Below, one piece after another: positions 1-4,568 of a stretch of DNA of 8,999 bases (its first letter is position 1; each line of letters begins with the position of its first letter). A model generated the notes under the pieces. The model saw nothing but the letters and a program-made list of their open reading frames with translations. It was not told the DNA's origin and did no database searches. The DNA comes from Frankiaceae bacterium (GTDB lineage: Bacteria; Actinomycetota; Actinomycetes; JAVEEJ01): positions 1 to 8,999 of the forward strand of contig JAVEEJ010000331.1 of the NCBI GenBank assembly GCA_030840515.1, written 5' to 3'. The translations under genes and the position numbers were made by a program.

Positions 1-28
1 GCGCCGCCTGGGTGGCTGCTGGACTTAC

Positions 29-616
29 CTAGCCGTCGCTGCCGTGACCGCCGCCGTCGTCGCTGCCGCCGCCACCAGAGCCGCTGTCGTCGCTGCCGCC
101 GCCACTGGAGCCGCTGCCGCTGGAGCCGCTGCCACTGTCGTCGCTGCCACCAGAGCCGCTGCCGCTGGAGCCGCTGCTACCACTGTCGTCGCTGCCTGAC
201 CCACTGTGGCCGCCGCTGTCGTCCGCCGACTCACGCGGCTCAGGGGTTGCGTCGTCGGAGCCGTGACCGCCGCTTGTGCCGCCGTGGTCGTCAGTGGCGT
301 CCTCGCCCGCGTCGTGGTTGGCGCCGTCGTCGGCCCCGCCACCCCTGCGGTCCTCACTGGCCTCCGGGGTCGGGTCGACACCGTTGTCGTCACCCGGCTC
401 GGGGGTTGCCTCGGGCGTCACGTCATCGGCGCCGTGACCGTGCGTGCCGACGGGTGCGTGGTTGTCGTCGATGGGCTGGGAGTTGCCTGAGCCCGTGCTG
501 CTGTCGGAGAAGGGAGAGCCCGCCAGTGCGAAGGCTGCAGCGCCGGTGACGCCCGTGAGGACGACCGCACTGCCGATGACGATGGGGAGCTTGATGAGGT
601 TCCGGTTGATGTTCAT
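29..616 (-). CDS. Exported Ser/Gly/Asp-rich low-complexity protein, function unknown
   Basis: A 195-residue protein. Residues about 9-32 form a hydrophobic helix after a short start (MNINRNLIK), consistent with a signal peptide or membrane anchor. The rest is predicted to be disordered and acidic: a segment rich in Asp, Thr, Pro, Glu and His (about 45-135), then a tail almost wholly of Ser, Gly and Asp with repeated SDDSGSG-like units, ending HGSDG. There is no LPXTG sorting motif. The open frame extends upstream to 817, but that part lacks a start with a good binding site and would bury the hydrophobic helix, so the ATG at 616 is preferred. No Shine-Dalgarno sequence precedes it; the upstream CACTGT has A at -11 and T at -7 relative to the ATG, so a leaderless message is possible. 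Family not recognised; a surface, wall or metal-binding role would be a guess. That it is a gene is supported by the export helix followed by a biased but coherent composition. Confidence 0.72.
   Translation of the reverse strand: MNINRNLIKLPIVIGSAVVLTGVTGAAAFALAGSPFSDSSTGSGNSQPIDDNHAPVGTHGHGADDVTPEATPEPGDDNGVDPTPEASEDRRGGGADDGANHDAGEDATDDHGGTSGGHGSDDATPEPRESADDSGGHSGSGSDDSGSSGSSGSGSGGSDDSGSGSSGSGSSGGGSDDSGSGGGGSDDGGGHGSDG
56..197. repeat. Degenerate in-frame tandem repeats encoding Ser-Gly-Asp units
   Basis: The 12-mer GTCGTCGCTGCC starts at 56, 86 and 137, and again at 185 (GTCGTCGCTGCC). The intervals of 30, 51 and 48 bases are filled with variants of GCCGCTGGAGCCGCTG. All spacings are multiples of three, so changes in copy number would keep the frame of the minus-strand protein. 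Such tracts can expand or contract by slippage. Confidence 0.75.
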
Positions 617-636
617 GGCATGACAGTGCGGCCGGT

Positions 637-675
637 CGGGTCTATCGCACCATCGGACCGCAGTCCTAGGACCCG
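637..675. promoter_or_regulatory. Divergent control region with perfect palindrome GTCCTAGGAC
   Basis: Within the 139-base gap between two divergent genes, GTCCTAGGAC (663-672) is a perfect 10-bp palindrome. CGGGTC (637-642) and GACCCG (670-675) form a second, wider inverted repeat overlapping it. This is the usual form of a dimeric repressor or activator site, but no regulator gene is in the window. On the minus strand the palindrome would lie roughly at the -35 position of a weak -10-like GATAGA/TAGACC (about 639-646). The site is seen; its function is inferred. Confidence 0.35.
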
Positions 676-743
676 AGCCAGTTCTCGGCGCACACACCCG
701 AACCAACCGGCGCAAAGCGGGCTCTTCTCCAGCAGCAACCGTC

Positions 744-752
744 GAGGAGGAG
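744..752 (+). promoter_or_regulatory. Strong ribosome binding site for the 756 gene
   Basis: GAGGAGGAG ends three bases before the ATG at 756, an almost full match to the anti-Shine-Dalgarno sequence. It fixes the start, placing the signal peptide directly at the N-terminus. Confidence 0.8.
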
Positions 753-755
753 CAC

Positions 756-1583
756 ATGCGCATCGCTCGCGTTTCCGTGGTCGGCGTGCTCCTCGCCGTC
801 GGACTCTCATCTCCCACCGCCCTCGCCGGACCTAGTCAGCGCCTCACCGTCACGGGCAGCGGCACGGTGTCGGTCGACTGGAGGGTGACCGGCTCCACCC
901 GGCTGGACTTCTCTCGCGTGGCGATGACCACCCACGGTGACGTTGTCGCGTTCGCGGTGGAGCGCCTTGCCAGTCACGAGATCGTCGCGATGGCCGCGGA
1001 CGCGCCGCGGCTCGAGTACGACGTGCACTCTCCGGTGTTCGGCGACTACCCGAACTCGAAGATCGGGCCGGAGCACACCGTCGACGAGGTGGTCCTCACG
1101 CCCGGTCGCTACCGGCTTCGGCTGGTGGCACACGGCGAGAGCACCGTCGTCGTACCCGTGACCTCGGGACGAGGCGCGAGCCTTCGCGCGCGCGTCCCTT
1201 CAGCCGGGACCGCGCTGCTCGCCGACCCTCGCGTCAACGGATCGTCAGCCTCCCTGTGGCAGCACGACTTCCTCTTCCGCGGCAAGGCCATGGGACTGCT
1301 GGCCACCCACGAACACACGTACATCTACGGCATGAGTGCGATGGATGAGTGCGTCCAGCAGCTGACCGAGAGCGGCCCCGGTCCGTGCCGGGCGCATCCC
1401 ACGATGGCCGGCGCCACCGCGTTCGGGGGTGCTGCTGTCGGAGACGGCTGGTGCCGGTCGACGCTCTACTTCAACTCGGCGTGGATTCCCACGGGGCGCT
1501 TCCGGGCTGAGGTGACGACGGCGACCGTCGGCGTCGACAAGGAGATGCTGGTCCTGTTCGCCCTCATCGAACCCACCCGCTGA
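756..1583 (+). CDS. Secreted protein of unknown function
   Basis: A 275-residue protein with a clear Sec signal peptide: MRIAR, a hydrophobic core at about 6-19, then a likely signal peptidase I site after ALA (residues 22-24). The mature part of about 250 residues looks mainly beta-stranded. Residues about 110-135 (VVLTPGRYRLRLVAHG) resemble the edge of a beta-sandwich, where a Pro-Gly-x-Tyr turn leads into alternating hydrophobic residues. A second region (about 165-270) has three cysteines (199, 211, 233), of which 199 and 211 could form a disulfide, and several aromatic residues. No transmembrane helix follows the signal peptide and there is no lipobox or sorting signal, so the product is probably free outside the cell or bound non-covalently. 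The family was not recognised and no catalytic motif was seen. It is divergent from the 29-616 gene and followed 53 bases later by fcl. Confidence 0.85.
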   Translation: MRIARVSVVGVLLAVGLSSPTALAGPSQRLTVTGSGTVSVDWRVTGSTRLDFSRVAMTTHGDVVAFAVERLASHEIVAMAADAPRLEYDVHSPVFGDYPNSKIGPEHTVDEVVLTPGRYRLRLVAHGESTVVVPVTSGRGASLRARVPSAGTALLADPRVNGSSASLWQHDFLFRGKAMGLLATHEHTYIYGMSAMDECVQQLTESGPGPCRAHPTMAGATAFGGAAVGDGWCRSTLYFNSAWIPTGRFRAEVTTATVGVDKEMLVLFALIEPTR

Positions 1584-1624
1584 GCCCCGGCCCGCGCTCG
1601 GCGGTCGGCTGGCGGTGGCCCGGA

Positions 1625-1630
1625 TAACCT
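1625..1630 (+). promoter_or_regulatory. -10 element TAACCT of a probable leaderless fcl promoter
   Basis: TAACCT matches the actinobacterial TANNNT -10 consensus. Its final T lies seven bases before the A of the fcl ATG, the spacing expected when transcription starts at the start codon itself. There is no Shine-Dalgarno sequence before this ATG, which agrees with a leaderless message. No good -35 hexamer was seen. Confidence 0.5.
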
Positions 1631-1636
1631 GGCCCC

Positions 1637-2608
1637 ATGAAGTGGCGAGTCGGTGAGCCGCTTCCCCGGGACGCCGTCGTGCACGTCGCCGGTCACCGCG
1701 GTCTCGTCGGGTCAGCCGTCTGGCGTCACCTCGAGGCGCAGGGATTCAGCAATCTCATCGGTGTGAGCAGCAGGGAGCTCGACCTGCGAGACCGATCGGG
1801 CGTCGACGCCTTTTACGACGACACCAGGCCCGACGTGGTGGTCATCGCGGCGGCGAAGGTCGGCGGCATCCTGGCGAACTCCACCTACCCCGCCGACTTC
1901 CTGTCCGACAACGTGCGCATCCAGACCAACCTGCTCGACGCAGCGGCTCGCGTGGGCAGCCAGCGCGTGCTCTTCCTCGGCAGCAGCTGCATCTACCCCA
2001 AGCTCGCGCCGCAGCCCATCCGCGAGGACTCGTTGCTGACGGGGCCGCTGGAGCCGACAAACGATGCCTACGCCATCGCGAAGATCGCGGGCGTGCTGCA
2101 CGTCCAAGCGCTACGACGTCAGCACGGGCTCCACTACATCTCGGCGATGCCCACCAACCTCTACGGCCCGGGGGACAACTTCGACCTGCAGAGCTCGCAC
2201 GTGCTTCCCGCGATGATCCGCCGCTTCCACGAGGCCAAGGAGTCGACGCCAGAAGCGAGTACGGGGCGCGCGGCGAAGGTGACGCTGTGGGGGACCGGTG
2301 CCCCGCGCCGGGAGTTCCTTCACGTCGACGACCTCGCCGTCGCGGTCCTCACTCTGCTCGAGCGCTACGACGACCCCGCTCCGATCAACGTCGGCGTGGG
2401 GGAAGACGTCACGATCAAGCAGCTCGCCCAGCTGGTGGCTGACGTCGTCGGCTTCACCGGCGAGACCGAGTGGGACTCCTCCAAGCCTGACGGAACACCG
2501 CGCAAGCTGCTCGACGTGAGCCGCATCCACGACCTGGGGTGGACGGCGCAGATCGGGCTGCGGGAAGGGATCGCTTCGACGTTCGAGTGGTTCCGGGCGC
2601 AGGGCTGA
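1637..2608 (+). CDS. fcl: GDP-L-fucose synthase (GDP-4-keto-6-deoxy-D-mannose 3,5-epimerase/4-reductase)
   Basis: A cytosolic NADPH-dependent short-chain dehydrogenase of 323 residues, the usual family length. It epimerises GDP-4-keto-6-deoxy-mannose at C3 and C5 and reduces C4 to give GDP-L-fucose. The Rossmann loop is GHRGLVG at 19-25. The active site matches the well-studied E. coli enzyme with a constant +9 offset: Ser116 and Cys118 in LGSSCIYP, Tyr145 and Lys149 (YxxxK), and His188 in QSSHVLP. Also typical are KVGGI (74-78), MPTNLYGPGDN (171-181) and REFLHVDDLA (225-234). The ATG at 1637 places the Rossmann strand about 13 residues from the N-terminus; no binding site precedes it, but a -10 element does, suggesting leaderless expression. 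Its substrate is made by the product of gmd, which lies convergently 7 bases downstream. Also called wcaG. All key residues are present, so the assignment is firm. Confidence 0.96.
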   Translation: MKWRVGEPLPRDAVVHVAGHRGLVGSAVWRHLEAQGFSNLIGVSSRELDLRDRSGVDAFYDDTRPDVVVIAAAKVGGILANSTYPADFLSDNVRIQTNLLDAAARVGSQRVLFLGSSCIYPKLAPQPIREDSLLTGPLEPTNDAYAIAKIAGVLHVQALRRQHGLHYISAMPTNLYGPGDNFDLQSSHVLPAMIRRFHEAKESTPEASTGRAAKVTLWGTGAPRREFLHVDDLAVAVLTLLERYDDPAPINVGVGEDVTIKQLAQLVADVVGFTGETEWDSSKPDGTPRKLLDVSRIHDLGWTAQIGLREGIASTFEWFRAQG

Positions 2609-2632
2609 GGCCTCGCTAGCGATCCGCCCGGA
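2592..2632. terminator. Candidate bidirectional terminator built from the ends of fcl and gmd
   Basis: TCCGGGCG (2592-2599) and CGCCCGGA (2625-2632) are perfect 8-bp reverse complements around a 25-base loop. The loop itself holds two 8-bp palindromes, GAGGCCTC (2607-2614) and CGCTAGCG (2614-2621). The arms lie inside the last codons of both genes. There is no T-run on either side, so this would be a U-less hairpin of the kind proposed in actinobacteria, or simply an RNA-stabilising structure. Confidence 0.45.
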
Positions 2633-3629
2633 CGTCGCGTCCCGCGAGCTGGTCTTCGATGAGCCGCAGGTCCGCGTCGGTCATCAGGCCGGCGAGGTCC
2701 TCCCAGTGCGTCTGCGCTTTCCAGCCCAGCTCGGCCTCGGCCTTCGACGGGTCGCCGAGCAGCTGGTCAACCTCAGCAGGCCGGTAGTAGTTGGGGTCGA
2801 CCTCGACGTACTCGTTCCAGTCCAGGCCCGCTCGCACGAAGCTCGCCTCGACGAACTGCCTGACCGTGGCGCCCACTCCCGTGGCGAGGACGTAGTCCTG
2901 TGGGCGGTCGGCCTGCAGCATCCGCCACATGCCCTCGACGTACTCGGGGGCGTAGCCCCAGTCCCGCACCGCGTCGAGGTTGCCGAGGTAGAGCTTGCTC
3001 TGGATGTCGTGCTTGATCCGGGCGACAGCACGCGTGATCTTGCGCGTTACGAACGTCTCGCCCCGGCGCTCCGACTCATGGTTGAACAGGATCCCGTTGC
3101 AGGCGAACAAGTCATAGGACTCGCGGTAGTTCACCGTCGCCCAGAACGCGTAGATCTTCGCCACCCCGTAGGGGGAACGCGGGTGGAACGGCGTCGTCTC
3201 ACTCTGTGGCGGCGGACTCGAGCCGTAGAGCTCCGACGTACTCGCTTGGTAATAACGCGTCGCGACCTTCGATGCGCGGATCGCTTCGAGCATCCGCATC
3301 GCGCCGAGACCCGAGACGTCGCCGGTGTACTCGGGCACCTCGAAGCTGACCTTCACGTGGCTCTGCGCGCCCAGGTTGTAGACCTCATCGGGGCAGACAT
3401 CCCGCAGCAGGTTCACCAGGGCGGAGGAGTCCGCGAGGTCGCCGTAGTGCAGGTAGAGGTGACGGTGCTCGACGTGGGGGTCCTCGTAGATCTGGTCGAG
3501 GCGCGCGGTGTTGAAGCTCGAGGAGCGCCGGACGATGCCGTGCACCTCATAGCCCTTCGCCAGAAGCAGCTCGGCGAGGTACGACCCGTCCTGGCCGGTG
3601 ATGCCAGTGATCAGCGCGGACTTGGTCAT
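2616..3629 (-). CDS. gmd: GDP-mannose 4,6-dehydratase
   Basis: Converts GDP-D-mannose to GDP-4-keto-6-deoxy-D-mannose, the first committed step to GDP-L-fucose and related deoxysugars, in the cytosol with bound NADP. The 337 residues form a complete enzyme. The N-terminal Rossmann loop is TGITGQDGSYLAE (8-20), followed by GIVRRSSSFNTARLD (31-45), which contacts cofactor in this family. The catalytic region is QASTSELYG (128-136) with Thr131 and Glu133, and the YGVAK motif gives Tyr154 and Lys158. The substrate-binding signatures NHESERRGETFVTRK (183-197) and DPNYYRPAEVD (278-288) are intact. The open frame runs on to 4199, but homology starts at MTKSALITG, so ATG 3629 is the start; a weak AGGGAG lies about 12 bases upstream. 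It is convergent with fcl, whereas the two genes are commonly found side by side in the same direction. Very secure. Confidence 0.97.
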   Translation of the reverse strand: MTKSALITGITGQDGSYLAELLLAKGYEVHGIVRRSSSFNTARLDQIYEDPHVEHRHLYLHYGDLADSSALVNLLRDVCPDEVYNLGAQSHVKVSFEVPEYTGDVSGLGAMRMLEAIRASKVATRYYQASTSELYGSSPPPQSETTPFHPRSPYGVAKIYAFWATVNYRESYDLFACNGILFNHESERRGETFVTRKITRAVARIKHDIQSKLYLGNLDAVRDWGYAPEYVEGMWRMLQADRPQDYVLATGVGATVRQFVEASFVRAGLDWNEYVEVDPNYYRPAEVDQLLGDPSKAEAELGWKAQTHWEDLAGLMTDADLRLIEDQLAGRDVRADR

Positions 3630-3771
3630 GCGGGGCGAGAGCTCCCTCAGGCTTCTGGTGACGGACCGGCGGTGCGCGATGAGGGTAGCCGTCATCGCGC
3701 GTGCGCTATGGAACGGTGACGATGGGGTAGGAGCCGAGCGCCAGGCCCGACGAACTGCCCTGAGGAGCGCC
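3630..3771. promoter_or_regulatory. Divergent promoter region between gmd and the zinc-ribbon gene
   Basis: A 142-base gap that must carry promoters for both genes. On the minus strand TACCCT (about 3686-3691) fits the TANNNT -10 form for gmd. On the plus strand GGAAC (3711-3715) resembles the -35 of extracytoplasmic-function sigma promoters, but the matching -10 is unconvincing. No strong palindrome was seen. Confidence 0.3.
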
Positions 3772-4353
3772 ATGTCCAGCACCTGTGCCAACTGCGGGCA
3801 GCCGCTCGCCCCCGCCGCCCAGTTCTGCGCCTTCTGCGGGTCGCCGCGGGCCGATGCCGCCGCGAGTGCTGCGACCACGGCCATGCCGACGGCGTCCGCA
3901 TCACCGCCGCCGATGTCCGCCCCGGAGACTCCCCCTCCTGGCCTTGGTGGTCCCACGACGGGCTCGGCCTGGGCTGCCGGCTCGCCGGCGCCGGCGTACT
4001 CGTCGCCTCCGCCCGTCGCCCGCCACGGCCACAACCCGAGCGAGGTGCTCTTCGGCTCGCTGGACCCCGCGACGGTCCTCGTGTTCGCCGCGACCGCACT
4101 GGCGCTCGGTCTGCCGGACTTCGTGTACGCCGTCGCACTGCGAGACGGCCGGATCGGGAGCGGGGCGAAGACGGCGCTGGCGCTCCTACTCCTGCTCACG
4201 ATCGCGGCGGCTGCCGTTGGTGCGGTCGCTGCATGGAAGCGACTGAAGGCCGCGGCCGAGACGAGCAGCGCGGCGCGGCTCGTGTTCGGCTTCGGGGTGC
4301 TGGCCGGCGTGCTCGCGCTCTTGGAGCTGCTGGCGGCGCTGAGCCGCGGGTGA
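3772..4353 (+). CDS. Zinc-ribbon membrane protein, function unknown
   Basis: A 193-residue protein. It opens with a compact zinc ribbon: Cys5-x2-Cys8 and Cys19-x2-Cys22, each pair followed by Gly, the form seen in many short zinc-ribbon domains. A linker rich in Pro, Ala and Ser (about 28-85) follows and is probably disordered. Three hydrophobic segments come next, at about 98-120, 132-153 and 168-190, so the protein should sit in the cytoplasmic membrane with the ribbon on one side. GAGGAG ends five bases before the ATG at 3772 and decides the start; the open frame upstream to 3598 has no such site. The gene is divergent from gmd and 215 bases before the Ig-like protein gene. Proteins of this plan are common in actinobacteria, mostly without known function. 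A link to polysaccharide synthesis is not shown by the sequence. Confidence 0.85.
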   Translation: MSSTCANCGQPLAPAAQFCAFCGSPRADAAASAATTAMPTASASPPPMSAPETPPPGLGGPTTGSAWAAGSPAPAYSSPPPVARHGHNPSEVLFGSLDPATVLVFAATALALGLPDFVYAVALRDGRIGSGAKTALALLLLLTIAAAAVGAVAAWKRLKAAAETSSAARLVFGFGVLAGVLALLELLAALSRG

Positions 4354-4389
4354 TGCTGATCGCGGCTGCCGCCAAGGCTGCCCGGTAGC

Positions 4390-4450
4390 GCTGGTCCGAA
4401 CGGCTGGTCCCCGGGCTGGATCCAGGCGACCGATTGGCCCCATATGGGGC
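4390..4450. promoter_or_regulatory. Repeat cluster upstream of the Ig-like protein gene: direct repeats plus palindromes
   Basis: GCTGGTCC occurs at 4390-4397 and 4403-4410, and GCTGGATCC at 4415-4423, with start-to-start distances of 13 and 12 bases. The third copy is part of the perfect palindrome CTGGATCCAG (4416-4425). Twelve bases later GCCCCATATGGGGC (4437-4450) is a perfect 14-bp palindrome. Nearly helical spacing and symmetry suggest protein-binding sites, or an RNA hairpin ending the 3772 transcript. The repeats are seen; the roles are inferred. Confidence 0.4.
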
Positions 4451-4480
4451 GATCCTGGCCGCCTGAGCAGGAGGAACGCT

Positions 4481-4556
4481 CTCGAGCGCGAACAATCCCC
4501 TGTCGCCGTGCATCCCAGCGGGCGTCGCGTGGGGCCGGCGTACCGGCCCGCTCGAG
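4481..4556 (+). promoter_or_regulatory. Nested inverted repeats in the leader of the Ig-like protein gene
   Basis: CTCGAGCG (4481-4488) is the exact reverse complement of CGCTCGAG (4549-4556). The right arm overlaps the first three bases of the ribosome binding site (GAGGTGGGG, 4554-4562). Inside, GGGCCGG (4532-4538) and CCGGCCC (4543-4549) form a 7-bp stem with a CGTA loop; it shares base 4549 with the outer arm. Folding of either or both would change access to the start codon. Confidence 0.4.
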
Positions 4557-4562
4557 GTGGGG
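4554..4562 (+). promoter_or_regulatory. Ribosome binding site that selects GTG 4569
   Basis: GAGGTGGGG ends six bases before the GTG at 4569, ideal spacing. The earlier GTG at 4557 lies within this site and cannot use it. The choice trims four residues from the longest possible frame. Confidence 0.7.
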
Positions 4563-4568
4563 TCCCCC

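Noticed and set aside
56..197. CRISPR-like reading of the regular GTCGTCGCTGCC repeats
   Set aside because: Repeats are short, intervals are uneven and made of the same codons, and the tract lies in frame within a protein gene.
617..817. N-terminal extension of the Ser/Gly/Asp-rich protein to 817
   Set aside because: It would cross the divergent control region and the start of the 756 gene and place the export helix internally; its composition is unlike the rest.
2706..3719. Long plus-strand open frame antisense to gmd
   Set aside because: It mirrors gmd codons, is rich in Arg and Val without a domain pattern, and gmd is certain; a GC-rich shadow frame.
3630..4199. N-terminal extension of gmd to 4199
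   Set aside because: The family starts at the Rossmann strand near MTKSALITG, and the extension is antisense to the zinc-ribbon gene.
4437..4450. GCCCCATATGGGGC as an insertion-sequence end or attachment site
   Set aside because: No transposase or integrase, no second copy in the window and no target duplication was seen.
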